From: Amphibalanus amphitrite
Lineage: Eukaryota; Arthropoda; Thecostraca; Balanomorpha; Balanidae
Assembly (NCBI RefSeq): GCF_019059575.1
Contig: NW_024881845.1
Span: 558,001 to 622,000, forward strand
DNA length: 64,000 bases
Direction: 5' to 3'
Part shown: positions 1 through 13,600 of the stretch, piece after piece
Layout of the letters: every line of letters begins with the position of its first letter
Numbering within the stretch: position 1 is the first letter of the stretch
Position numbers and translations under genes: made by a program
Notes under the pieces: model-generated
Told to the model about the DNA's origin: nothing
What the model saw: only the letters and a program-made list of their open reading frames with translations
Database searches by the model: none

Positions 1-1265
1 GCAACATATTGTGAAGTAGAAGCAAGCGAACTCACGCCAGTTCATGATCACAAGCACTTTAAACTGTACGCGATTAGTTGAGATTTCATTTCAGCGGGAG
101 GCCATTAAACCAAATATACAAAAAGAAAAATGCAAAAACAAAGAACTCGTTAGAACTAGTTGTGACTTCGTAGAGTTCGAAGCCCTGCTAAATCAAGTCC
201 TATCGTGCGATAATTCCACAGTGCATCAGGTGCGGTAGACGCTAGAAGTTTGTGCTACTGCATAGTGCACACCACTTCTAAAGGTCGGCATTTGCATAGC
301 TATTAAACGATACATGGAACGCATCTTTTCAATTTGAAAAGGTTAGGGCCAGTCCAAGCATTCTTTCGTATTTACGGGCATACGGAAACTCGCTTTGGAT
401 ATCAATTGCGTGGGTGCACCGCATAAATGGCAGTGTCACGATGGGCATGCAAAGGCGAGCGGCAGTCACATTGATCGTCGAAGGTTCCTTAGAACTCTCG
501 GGTATCAACATATCAGCATCGATTGGAGCAACCACTCACCACCCAGCCGTGAAAACCGAGCAAAAACCCAGAGCGTCAGCTCGTCAACCGGGCCGGTAGC
601 CGGCAAAACATTTTTAATCGGATAACGGCAGCTTACCCCGCTCCACGATATCTGATTGATGGGAGTGGATTGGAGCGACAAGACAACAGGCACGCGAGTT
701 TTCAAACTCCACTCCCAAAGTAATGTCCCGACTATGTGTGGTTAGCTGGGACCGTAACACTGTCCAATTCGCATGACAGGCTCCAGGGACTCGACAATGA
801 AGCCATTGATGACATCACCACTCAATGCGCCCAGTCCAACTCCAATGGGATGCATTTATCATCGACCGCAACTCAAAGCAGCACAATTATCTTCAGATCG
901 TGACCTGATGCTTGGATAAGGCTTTTCATATTCCTCTCGATAAGGTCAGCGTATACTCGAGTCAATAATTGCCCAGTCGAGTGGAGAGCGTACTTTCGCC
1001 AAATCGAGACCACCACTCCATCTCAAGATTCTTACCGCATGCGAATAATGCCGGGCGCGCGTGTCATTTCCATTGTGGGAGGGTAGATATGCAAACCGAC
1101 ACGTCAGCAGACGGGAGGACCATCCGGCCAACATTCAAATGGTAGTCGCACGTGAAGTCAGCAGGCCGTATGAGGTATCTGATCAGACGGAACGGACCCA
1201 TACACCTTCCGGGAAACGGGCCCGGCACGGGCCACAGTCGTCCGCTCACAATCGCCCCTAATATA
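1..1265. other. No gene recognised
   Basis: Mixed-composition sequence with only short, unconvincing frames on both strands. No RNA gene, repeat or promoter could be supported. Confidence 0.5.
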
Positions 1266-1413
1266 CCCCGCGTTCGATGTCTCTCGGACGGCGAAGATTC
1301 TACGCCATCCGGCCAATCACGTTCCATAACCGCAGCCGAGCCCCCGCTGACCTTGGATGGGATTGGCCGGACGACGTAGAATCTTCGTCGTCCGAGAGAC
1401 ATCGAACGCGGGG
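1266..1413. mobile_element. Hairpin MITE
   Basis: Arms of about 53 bases (1266-1318 and 1361-1413) are near-perfect inverted copies, starting CCCCGCGTTCGATGTCTCTC. They flank a 42-base loop. The flanks are ATA on both sides, which could be a 3-bp target duplication. Long minus-strand frames through here come from the symmetry and are not genes. Confidence 0.75.
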
Positions 1414-3854
1414 ATAGTGATATCGGGTTGAAACTGCGGAAACGTGACCTAGTCTCATCGATGTATCCAGAACCGTTGACTTTCAAATACATTACAAATC
1501 GTCAAAATCTTAAATGAAATTACAAAATACTGCACCCCAGCTAGTTCGTTTCATCTCTACAACTCGACTGCATGCATCTATCCCGCTCTATCCAAGTGCG
1601 TTACATAGCCGTTACCTCATCCCCGTAAGGATTCCAAAGCGTGGGAGGGGCACGTGCGTCCCGCGGGCCAATTAGTCGACAGCGGCGCTGGGATACGTTA
1701 CAGCCGCAGGGTGCGGGCGGCGCGGCGGGCGGCCCACGCACAGCCGGCACCGACGCCACCTGCGTCCAACGACCAACGGCACCCGGACGCCGCCGCGTTT
1801 AAATCTGGAGGTCAGCCCACTTTCCCAACACCAGAAGCCGACAAGCTGGATACATTGCCGATAGTAGATTACGACGATGACTCAAGTGGTGGGCGTACAC
1901 CGGTTAGTGAGGGTTCAACTCATTCAATGAAAATATCACCTTCAAACAGCTTACAGTTTTGTGCTGATTTTTGCAACACGGCTTAGCAACAGCGAGTGAG
2001 CCGTGCAACACAGCAATACGTCAGGAATTATGACTATTATCAAACAAATATATCGCGTCGCGCCACCTATCAGGCCACGCGATCAAACCCCTCCATCACC
2101 GTCGCGTTTTTCGGCGACAACAAATGGCCAACGTCAAACAAGCGTAAAAACAATCCGTGCCGAGTGTCGCCTCGGCGCGGATTACCGTCCGCCGCTTTCG
2201 CCGCAGACACGCCATCGACAGCTTTGGCGCATCGGACGCGTTCGCCACTCTCGTCGCTCACGCCGCATCCGCGCCCAATTCGCCGCATTACGACAATCCG
2301 CGTTCGGATCCGATTAGGTGCGCACGGCGCGCGACGCGCACGGACGCTTGTTACCCGGCCAGACGCGTGGCTCCCGGGAGGTCATCAGACCGACAACCGT
2401 CGCCGCACGTCGCAGCCGTCGTCGCCGTCGACGTGGGCTCAGCGCCGGCGAGTAATTGGTGTGCGTCTCGTGCCGACCAAAGCTGCCGGCGGCAGCGGAC
2501 GGCGACAATAGTGGCCGCGATTGGCAATCAAAGAGGCGCGCGCCGGCCGCGGCTCGACCAGATGACCAAATCCCACTCCATCATGAGGTAGCGGCAGAGG
2601 CAGCGGCGCCGGCGAGAGAGAGAGAGGTGCACCGGTTTGCCCGACAGTGATTGTCGCAGATCGTCAGACAGCCATTGCAAAGCGCTGAGGATGGGGCTGG
2701 AGAGGGGCGACGAAGGGCTGTACGCTGCCGACTCACCGCGGTGGTTCTGCGGTTTGGTGCTACTTGTAGACAAAAAGCACCACTACATGCTGATTGGTAA
2801 CCACATCAGTGGCTGCAATCACAGCCACTCCCAGCTAAAAACAAACACCCTATCGCAGGCATCGCGCAACCTTGTATGCACATCGGCATTACCATAGCGT
2901 GAGCAAACCAACGCGCGCATGAAGTTGATAACATTTAACAGCCCAAAGAAGGCTACAGCAGTAATGTGTAATCCCTCGCGCAGCGTTTATACCCACGTAA
3001 ACTTCAGCAGACATTACTTAGGTTCACGCCCACGTGTACTTAGCGGTCGATGAAGCTCCCTCTGAGCGCAGACAATGCGTATTGCGTATCAGCCACCAGC
3101 CAACGACATCCAAGTTACCAATTAATTAGATGATGATCACCACGCATATATCTAAAAATAGATGCTGAGCTAGAACTTAGATGCAATAACGCGCTCGCGC
3201 AGGACTAGGTAAGCAATGCCCTCATCAATGTGAAATCGACGACGCTGCCGCCACCAAATGCAGCTCTCGAGCTAGTATCAATCGGGCTGGTAAAGGCCAA
3301 CGGGCCAGAGCCATGACTGAGCGAACTTGCCCAGGCAGTGGAAAAATGATCCTGAATCAAATAAATGAGGCAGGGGTGAGATCATAATGAAGCAATCTAT
3401 AACATGATTTAAGCCTAATATGACTCGGGGGAATGTTCGCCCATAGACTGAAACGCTGACGGGAAAAAGGCTGTCACTATCTACGGCCACAATTCTACTG
3501 GTAGATTTAAAAACATTATTTTTACTTTTTTCAGTCTCCTGGCTCAATATCTATAAGAGACAAACAACACTCTGCATACGGCTCTGCCTCTGCCTGGTAT
3601 GCCTCGGTTCTGAGACTGCTTAGTACCGCCTACAACATACAACCACAGTGGACTACTTAGTACCGTCCAGCTACAGCTTCCACACCTCTGCAGTTCACAC
3701 CTCCACACCTCAGCAAGGCGCTAATGTGCAGAGCGTGCAGCGTGCACCGCTCTGAGCCGGTCTGGCGACCCGCAGACAAATGGCATGTCTCCCGGCAGAC
3801 TTGGATACGGGACTTCAAGACAGGGCTCCGAGCCACGATACGGGGACGGGATTT
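1414..3854. other. Non-coding, includes a GC-rich CpG-dense island (about 2.1-2.65 kb)
   Basis: The island is dense in CpG and keeps several overlapping frames open (up to 171 codons at 1996-2511). They have arginine/alanine/serine-rich, low-information translations in every frame, as expected from GC-rich DNA. A short (GA)n run lies near 2614. The rest is unremarkable. Confidence 0.5.
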
Positions 3855-4040
3855 CGGAGGCACGGTTAAAAGACACTGCAGGCAACGAATGTAAGTACAG
3901 GATTGGAGGCATGGCATGGCGGCACGGAATGGAGGCACAAAATGGAGACACGGTTTAGAGGGACGAGATGGATACATGGGTTGAAAAAATATGAGACGGC
4001 GGCACAAGATGGCGTCACGGGTTGGAGGCACGACTCAGAC
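3855..4040 (+). repeat. Degenerate short-period repeat (GGAGGCACGG)
   Basis: Variants of ATGGAGGCACGG recur at roughly 14-20-base intervals (GGAGGCATGG, GGCGGCACGG, GGAGACACGG, GGCGTCACGG, GGAGGCACGA). It reads as a decayed minisatellite. Confidence 0.6.
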
Positions 4041-4309
4041 ACAAAGGTTGAAATCGTGGGTTGAAAATCCGACCCAGCATGGCCGACGGAGGCAGGGAGG
4101 CCGCTCGGAGACGGGGACAGGGACTGAGAACGGACCTCGGGCGGTGGGCGGTGGGCGGAGGACAGAGAGCGAAGGACGGTGGGCGGTGACGAATGGCGGT
4201 CTACTCCAGGGCCGACCCTCTCTCCCCAATCCCTCTCTCTCTCTCTCCTTCCAGGTTGACTTGACATCCTCTCCCAACCCCTCCCTTCCCAGACCTGTCT
4301 TTTCAGGAC

Positions 4310-4695
4310 ACCAACGAACGACAACTGGCAATGTACAAATTTCTTGTGTCAAATTTCCATGATGTTCCTCCGCATAGCAAATTTTTTGTAAGGTCATGAA
4401 CTTAGTCCCAATTTATCTGCAACACCCTACCATCAGGAAGGCAGTCAGCACCATTGACCAGGACGAGGCCCGGCGCGCGTGCTCCGCTTTCCGGCGCCGT
4501 CTCGAGAGGGTGCGGGACGCCGACGGCGGTCACATCGAGTGACAAGGCTGTGTGTACATGACACAATACATGTGCGAAGTTTCAACTTTATGTGTTTTCA
4601 TTCACCGTATTAATAGCATGTTGAAATTAGGTCTGAAAATTCCCAATTTACCTGCAACACCCTGTACATTGCCAGTTGTCGTTGGTGTGTATGTT
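4310..4695. repeat. Inverted-repeat-bounded element
   Basis: ACGACAACTGGCAATGTAC at 4319-4337 is mirrored by GTACATTGCCAGTTGTCGT at about 4665-4683. Two direct copies of CCAATTTA(T/C)CTGCAACACCCT lie at about 4410 and 4648; the complement (AGGGTGTTGCAG...) resembles a transposon terminus. Probably a small decayed DNA transposon. Confidence 0.55.
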
Positions 4696-7600
4696 GGTGT
4701 GTTCCGCTTGACTGCATGCGACGCGATGGACCGATGCAACGCCAGTTTTGATACATGGTTAGATTCGGCACCGCCCAGGCCGGCCGACACGGCATATGAC
4801 ATATCAATGTACCGCACGTGGCACGTGCGTGCCAACAAACTCGTCGCAGCAGAAATGAGACAGAGAGAGTAGTGAATGGAAAGCTCCGTGAGCCTTCCCG
4901 TGAGCTGTTGAAAGGGTGATTGTCTATCCGCATTGGCGACGTGCCGAATGTTCGCGGAAACCGGCAGTGTTGGAGGAATATGGAGGCGTTTTTAACGTGC
5001 TGAATGGCCAATGACCATGTCACACATGATCCAGACAAGGTGTGTCTTTCCTTCCCGGTCGGCGATACGCCGAAATTCGGATAGCTCTTACCTCCCGCCT
5101 GGCCAGACAGGCGGCAGCGACACGTCATGTCAACAAGCCAAACATGCAAAAGGCTCAGATCTCCGAAACAGGTATGAGCTGCGTTCTCATGACGCCGGGA
5201 GTTACGACATAAAAAGCGCTAACAGTAATTTCAGCTGAGGATAAGCATTCCAAAGGCGCCTAATTACGATAGGGACGTAACGACAAGCGTTAATTTCCTA
5301 TCCAATAACGAGAAATAGAAAAATGAGCGTGCCTGGCATCATAAACATGATTGAATTACGGGAGACACCTGTTCCTAGTCTTGTCAATCGTTATGTCACG
5401 CTCTGTTGCTGGTGATTTCATGAATGATTAGCGGCAGTTGCCTGTTGTGGGTGAACTTTTCAGTCACGATCATCCATTGGAAACGGCATCATTGAGATCT
5501 CGATCGGCCGTCATTCGATCAATGACAGATAATCTCGCGATCCGATACTCACAAGGAATGATCGTGCACAACGAAACAACCAGCTTAACCTCATGAAGGT
5601 TTCGTAAATGCCAAACGGTATCGCCCATGGATCTAAAAGGCTGAAATAAAGTTGTATTCCGTGCCATATCATGTCATTTTCTTTCCGGCACGATCAGGAC
5701 ACGCAAGGACACCAGGCACTGCGGCGGTGGTCAGACAACCGATCGCTTCCCGATATCGACTTTCAACATTGACACGGAAGATCTCTGGCCACCATTGTTT
5801 GTGCAACAAACAAATGAGACCACCAAGACATTGTGCGATTCGTCAAAGACATTTTCCGCTAGGCTCATCGGTCACCTTCGAACTGACACGTAGCACGAAA
5901 CACCTCAAAGGTGAAACGTCGACGGCGATAAAGCACGGGGCGATACTTCGAGCGTCACCACCGCTCATCAGACCTCACTCTTTAGCTCATCCATCAACGC
6001 ACGCGACCGGATATCGCCAAAATAGGCTCCGTTTGCCCTGCATTATCACAACATGCCTCACTTCCAAATGTCCTCAGCAAAGGCTCATACAACTGCGCCG
6101 CGTGCTCCTGATCGCAGCCACTCACGGGAACGTTGCATGGCCTAGCGTTCTCTGCTCATTCTCTGATTCGTGAGCGGTCAGAACTGACCGAATGATGAAT
6201 GGATCATCGCGTGAACCGTAAGATCCTCACCTCACGCGGCGGTTCAGTGAACCCCTGCACATACTGATCCAATTAACCCGTGATCCTGAAATCATCTCCA
6301 CCCTCCCTGGAACTCTCTGCGACAGGCAAATGGGTCTGCCCCAGAGCTCTCAGTGGGTAGAAACTATAAAACCAGTCCGAGTGAAACAACGCTTTGTGAA
6401 CTGTGAAGAGCCTGAGAGACGAAAATTGAAGGGCTTGGAGTTATGAAATTTCCGCTAAGTGATGAGCTTCCTTATGAATAACGCCTTTGATTCGTTGCTC
6501 ACAAGGCGTAGCGTAACAGATTAATTACAAACATCAAACGATTTGAGAGAAGGGAGTGGTATTCATATTCGCCAGCGGAGCCGACAATACGCAGAAAGAA
6601 GAGGCGCTTGAAAGGCATCAAGCTACCTACCCTCAATTTACATGTTTTTTAGCTCGTTTTAGGAGAGCACGGCAGCTGTCGCAAGCTGAGTACTTTCCAA
6701 ACGTGGTGTTTCTAAATTCTACACTACTGGGGAATGAGGAACTACATTTGGAACCACTTACGAAACTGGGAAATGTCATCTAAAAAGCCCGTAACACGCC
6801 GCTAAAAAACGCCCCGTCCACGTTCCTCCGCCTTCCGAATCCAGTCACTGATGTAAACCAGCGACCAATCACTGACAAAAACACCTCTCATCAACGTCCC
6901 CCAGAGCAGAGCTTCTGCATCAGACGCGTCTCTTGCCAGCGCTGCTGGCGTCATGGCTCGGTCCGACCATGAGCGCTGAGCAGCCCGGCGGAGGGCCTGC
7001 CCAGTGTCCAGCCGTGAGCTGAGCAGCGGCGGCGGCGGCTGCGGCGGCGGGTCCGATGAGTAACCACACGGCTGAGCGGATCGCCGGCGGCGGAGCCGGT
7101 TCGGCGGTCGGCCGGACGTGCCCGGCGCTCAGGTACCACCACCACCACCACCACCGCGCGGGCTGAGCTCGGCACAGCGCCGGCGCCGCCAGCTGACCGG
7201 ATGAGGCCCCTTTCGGACACCGCTCGGCCGGCCAGCCCCTTCCGAATTCCGCGACCCGTTACCGCGCGGGTCCGCACGGCCGCCGTGCCCCTTCCGAATG
7301 CCGCCAGTCCGGTCGTCTGGCGAGAGTGACACCGTGCGAGATGGGCGCACAAGATGTGATGTGATGGAAAGAGGTCATGAAACCGACGTAATGTCCGGCG
7401 TATCTGCCGTTGGTTTTCCCCGGGCGGCCCGAGATTCGATTGGATCAATCGATGTCGGTAAATGGTGAAGGCAGGTCGCTCATTAATCAGGATCTGTATG
7501 CAAACGAGACGAGTGGGCGAACAGCAGACGCTGTCCTCGTCACTGCTCCCCGTAATGGTGAACTGCTGGATGAGGGCAGTGATGTGGCGGCGTGCTGCCG

Positions 7601-10600
7601 AGTGCCGAACGGCAGCCATCGCCATACATTGGCGACACATAATGACACCGATGGAACTTTGTAAGATCGTAGAGGTTACCTGGCCCTGTGACTATTGACA
7701 ATGTTAACACCGACGGCAGTTTAAAGCACAACAACACAACTACCGACTGCTATCGCACCACTGGAAGTAACAACCATTTCGAGGAAAAACCACACGAACT
7801 ATCGAGCTGATCGTCGCTGGCGGTGGTTACAACTCGCAGATATCAGCTCAAATCCTGTTATAACCGATGTCAATGCTTAGAAGTCAGGCAATCATCCATG
7901 GAAGAAGAAAAAACGACTCACGGCAGTGTCCACTGTCTACTAAGACACCAGAAATCATTAGCAACACTAGAAGAAGCCATCACAAACGGCAGGTAACCAC
8001 TCCGGCCGGAAATAACCACCAACTTCGCCGGCCACTGGCGCCGGTAACCGCCCACGGTCACCACAATGGCGACCGTTTGGGGTTTCACCGCCCGCGGGCC
8101 CTCGGAATAAGACGGCGCATCGTTATTTATGCGCTTTGCACGCTGCAAGGCATTGCCAGCATTTGCATTTTGGCAGTGGTTCCAAGTCATTACTGCGGGA
8201 TCGAGCCGGGCTTCGTCGATAGAAAGCCGGCCCTGAAATGGTCGACGGACGCCATTAACCGCGCGGTCCATCGCCGGCGAGGTTCGACAAGAACCATCCC
8301 CGGCAGCACACAGTCGTAAAGCGGCGACCAGTTTGGAGGTTTTTAGACGTCCGGACACGGGGGAGAGAGAGGGAAGTCGGTGCAGACAGAGTGCCAGGAC
8401 GAGTATCGAGCGGAATTGCCGTCAGACTCGTCTCGTTCAGTGATATCATTAGCGATATTCAACTGAATAGCGTGACACTGAGGTCACGACAGGGTGCCAT
8501 TGGGCTGTATGCCCACTCATTTCCTTACATGCACCCATTTTTGCCATTGCGAGCCGAAACACAGCCGTCAATTGGGCACATCACGCGCACGTTGGTGTCA
8601 ATAATGGAGCAACATACCTAAACGAGCATGGCACGGTAAGGCACGGGTAAAACGCGGGGAACTCTTCACTGCGAGGACAAGGACGCGAGGACACCGAACC
8701 CCTCACCAGACCAGACCAGAGACCTATGCCAATTAAAGTATCACATTACGGAGTCAAGCTTTGCGAATGCGGATAAACATTGCTCTAAATGAGCTGCGAC
8801 AGGCAAGGTAGGTATGCGGCTCAGCTAATTACGCTGCAAGACAGAGGTCAAACGGAATGAACCACTTCTACAGAAATGTCACAATGTATGTCGAAGATGT
8901 CACGACGAGCACGCAAGAGGAAATGAGGACGATCATATTGCAAATCAAACACAAAATGTACTTGTAAAGCTGCTACCAAAAACAACTCCTTACATAAAAT
9001 GCGACTTTCATACAATATCTTGCGAAATAAGTAATTCAAGGAAGAGAAAACTGCATAGACAACAGAAGGAAATGGGAAGAGAACAAAACAATGTCTATTC
9101 CAGCGCACGACACTCCATTTGACCGCAAATCCAGCAAACTGGAAGCATCTAACTGCTGTTGAAATTGCTTCATGATCAAACACTTAACGTGCGGCTAAAC
9201 TTCATTCCAAAGTAATTTACGTTTAGCGTTGTCATTCACCGTACCCAAATTCGGCCGTTTTGGGGCGATTTAGCTGCGAAATCGTTTCACGGTTGAACGA
9301 TTTCGCTGCACGCGGCTGTCAGGACCCTAGTCGGCCAGCGCACGGACTGAGAAAGACCGCGGCAGCTGCGACTGTTTGAGGGTAGGTGTGACGTATCACC
9401 CAGCAACACCAAACGCGCCGACAGGGTGCCTGGTGATCAAATTAGCGGTAGTTAGTGGTAATTAATCCAAATAGCCTGGTCCATAACTGTGCGAATAGTA
9501 TGACTAATCCGCATATAAAACTCGTGAGCATCACCGTTTTGAGCGGAAAGATTGAAAACAAACGGTACCGACTGACAGAAACTGAATGAAATTGAGGGAA
9601 ACATCTGATTGAAACAGACGGAAACAGACACTTTTCAAGCTACCTGAAAATTGTCGGCACATTTTCCGTTCATTCCAGTGAAACGCTTACAACCTTCCTG
9701 TTTTTGAATTGATGTTTTATAAGAAAAAGATATTCAGGATTTTCCTTTATTAGTTGACTAAGAGTAACACCTTAGGGGTGAGACAGGAACTGATGTATTC
9801 GGCAACTGGCCAGTAAAAATGTCGTGTATTGAATGGAACATCCTCTTTGAAAAGGAACAAACAGTTTCTGGAACACGCCGACAAACCACGCGTAATTGCA
9901 TATAATTACCTAATAGTACGCGGCTGTGGCGATGTGGTGATCAGCAGTGCTGCATATTGGACTTAGCGCTGACAGCCGAGCAGGATTTTTAGAAGTTGAA
10001 TAAGACACAAATAACTGAACCTTTTGCCCGTTTCGGATTTTGTTGTCAAACCCCTGACAATCGAATAAATGAGCTCAAACGCCTATTGCAGAAAACGATA
10101 AATCAAGCATTGGTATCACATTAGAAAACGGCAAGTAGTCATGTCTCTCATCCAAATAGTTCCACGGAGTCATCGAATACTCATTCTCCAAAACCAGCCC
10201 GTAGCTATTCTGAACAAACCTCAGTCACAATCCTGTGACATCGCCGATTCGTCGGGAATGCAAATCGGTTCGCCGACTGACGTGGAATTCAGAGACCAGC
10301 CCCAAGATCAGACGAGCCGACAAATACCACCCGGCAAGGTATGGCTGGACGGGACAGATTAAGGACAACAAAAGCTGCACTTCACTTGAACCATTCAGAG
10401 TATTTTTCCCGGCCACTTTATGAGTCATGCCTAACAATGAAGTTTCAAGAAAAAATGCAAAGGATCATCATCGGAAGGAAAAGATCGCTGTCTTATTGTA
10501 TTGTAACCACGAAGCGAATTTGTCATTGAATGCTCAAGGTTATGTGGTGTTCTAACCATATCGCGATCAACGGGAGATGACGGTAACCATTGGTGCTATT

Positions 10601-13600
10601 TTTGTTGTTGGGTGCACACTAATATAAATGAAGATTCACAGTTATTTTTGTTATTCACGTCCATGTGCGGTCGTGATAAAGTGAAAAAATAGGCAATAGT
10701 GGACAGAGATCGTTCCATGTGATGCCCCCAAAATAAGTGAACACTGATAAGTGAAACAAGCTAAATCGTGCAATGGGAGCAAACACCACACATGATCGAC
10801 TCTCAGGGCAAATCAGTTTCAATCAGTCATTTAAGCTGTCGACCCTCCGTGGAAAATAGAAGCTGACTCCTCTCCGAGGACAAGCCTACGTCTGTGATGT
10901 TACGCAACAGGCTATACTAATCAAGGCCCTAGCCATCAGCCACCCACTTAACCATTTGGACTATATCAATATCCAACATAAATAAATACAAGACAGCACT
11001 GATCTATGTCAGATGGTTGCATGAACAAGATAGGTCATTAGGTCCTTTTCATAAACATTTTAGGTCGGCTGGACTGGTTGCTTTCAGCTCAATTTGATCG
11101 CTAGGTAAGTTCAGTCAATTGATCAGCTTCCTCTTCACTGCCACAGCAATCACCAATGGGCCTCATTTCCCAGTGGAAAATGAACTGTAAACAACTACCG
11201 CATCCGATCATGAAATCTAAACCGCTTACGCAATGCAAACAAGCCCGGGAACATATGCACACCTCCCCAGACGTGTCTGGCTCAGTCTTCAGCAATCACA
11301 TCGCCAACGGCGGCAGACGCAACACCGGCGAACCCCGCGACAGGTTGACTGTTTGAACACGTCCCCATGGCTAAAATCCGCTCCAATGGTACGCCAGTAG
11401 CCGGGACAGGAGCCGCTGCGGGTCGTTATTCGTCATGGCGCTGCCGCATACCGATCCGACCACGGCGCCTGTGCACACAGACCCGCACGCGATGATAGCA
11501 TTCCACGGCGACCGGGGCGACCGGCGCACCGTGTGCCGGACAGTGGTGTGACTGACGGCGGGCGTCCAGCTACCTGTGCCCTTTTCCTCCAACTCCGTCT
11601 CGAACTCGAACAAGTATCTACCAAGAGCTCTAAATACAATGAGCCTGCTACCTTCCTCCAACACCAACGCTACCTTTACCCACACCGCGACCGGAGTTGT
11701 GACCACCGTGACAACAGTCCACCACCGGCCGTGCCCTCCACGACGGCGTCTTCCGGCAGCTCACCTTTCCTCGCTCGTCCCCGCGGCGGCGCTGTGGTCC
11801 GGTCCGTCAGAGACCACTCTGGTCCGGTCTGGTCCGCTCGGCTCGGTCCGCCGCCACACGCGCGGGCCGCCGCCAGGTACACTGGTGAGCTGCCACCGCG
11901 CGTCGGCCGCCGCCGCCGCCGCCGCCCGGTCCCTCTCGCTGCCGCCGCCACCGCCGCGGGCTCTTGGCTGCCTCTCTGACCACTATGGCCGCTCCCAATT
12001 ACGTGTCCGGCGGGGCGCGCGCGGCCGGCCGGCCGGTCGGCTTGTTTTTAGCCGGATAAGGTCGCAGCGCGCGGCGCGCGCGGCCCTTTGTGATGCCGAA
12101 CTGCCGCCGAATTCCGCGGGCGCCGGGCCGTCCGCAGCGCGCTCCTGACGAGTCTGCGCGTCCCGCCGGTCGTGGGAACGTCCAGAGAGTGCCCGCGGCT
12201 ACGGCGCACCTACTTAGTGTGCCGGCCACGGCTCACACTAGACCGGTCACCGATGACCTGATACAGATCCATGTGGAGAGGAGCAGCGTCCGTCAGCGCG
12301 TTCCCAAAGCATAGCGTTCCCAAAGCATAGCGCGGCGCGGATTAGCTCTTGAGCTCCGTATGTTACGCTAACGGACTGTCTACAATACTGACCACAAAGA
12401 AGTGAAAAATACAAGTTCCAGGAACGATGACGAATTCAGGAGAAAATCGCGGCCCTCGATCAGTTGCTTAGATCTCTTGTTTCCATCAGATAATCTCACA
12501 AAGGCAGCCGGGGAGTGACGAAGGTACGAATCGTATCAGTTCAGATCTCCCTTCATCTTGTGCAAAATACACGGAACAAAGGAGCACGACCGTTTCAAGG
12601 ACGAACAAACGATCACAGTATCGGTGGATATCGAAAAAAAGATCGTAACATCTGTGTAATTGAAAAGGCATTACAAAGTTTTGCAGCAAATATACGAGAA
12701 AATCGTTGGCTAATGGTCCATTCAAAGTCATAACTTTTTTTCCGAGTGCGTGTGACGAAGAGGCCAACCCAGACTTCTCAAGTCAGCGCTGTTTTCTGTA
12801 AAACACTGCCCTCCGGGGGTACAAACCACTCTGTGGGCGCACAGGTCTGTTCGCGGTACCGACTGCCACGTAAACATAGCCAAACGACACCATAAACAGA
12901 ACCGGCGACCCGTGCATGAGACGTATACGCCGCCCCCCCCCCCCTCTCGTCAGATGACGTTAGCTGCCCGCAAAGCCTTAGGGGGAGGGGGGGGGGCAGA
13001 GATGGCCTCAGGGCTCTGGCAGGTCTGTTGGAAGCCCATGTATTAGCAAAGAGCACAAGAGCCGACGGTCGACCAGAAGGGTGGGCGAGGGGAGGGGGCT
13101 GGAGCCGGTGCAACAGAGAGAATCGCCCACCAGCAGAGAGAAATCACCAGACTCCTGACAGACACACAGTCGTTTGTTTTGGTTCGGCCGACAACGTCCG
13201 CCGGCAAAAACAGTCGGATCGTCGCTGCATCGGCCGGGCGACCGAACCGGTGCCGATGTCACTGACAGCCAGCCTTCGATCGGAGACAGGAGTTCAGATT
13301 CCGGGCGGAGTTTAATTCGTAAACTTCGCCCGGAATGAAATACACTGACGACATTTCCAGAAGGAGGAAATAATTTCATTCAGCCTCCTCCAAATATCCC
13401 ACCGGTCTCATCAGCTATTTTCACCTTAATGACATCCCACGTTAGCGTGACTTGGTATCACATTAACGATCAATGAGAAATATTTTTTTTAAGGCGAAAA
13501 CCTCTCTACGATCCTGGTCCCTTCCTCCTCGACTGCGGTCCACAGTTTGCAGCCCACAGTCCAACCTCCGAGGACCTGAGTCACACCTGCACAAACCGGC

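Noticed and set aside
1996-2591. Overlapping long frames (up to 171 codons)
   Set aside because: All three frames and the opposite strand stay open together because the DNA is GC-rich. Translations are low-information arginine/alanine/serine mixtures without domains.
6951-7640. 229-codon minus-strand frame and a short polyhistidine ORF
   Set aside because: It lies over a GC-rich island with CGG/CAC simple sequence. No domain, and the translation is arginine/glycine-rich repeat-like.
9276-9306. 11-bp-stem hairpin as a terminator or RNA gene
   Set aside because: Short, isolated, no supporting context; bacterial-type terminators are not expected here.
11371-12148. 190-codon plus-strand frame and 111-codon minus-strand frame
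   Set aside because: They overlap on opposite strands; neither has a recognisable domain. The minus-strand piece has a plausible splice donor, but nothing links it to another exon.
12486-12767. 93-codon minus-strand frame with plausible amino-acid mix
   Set aside because: No family signature, no splice or promoter context; could be chance at this length.
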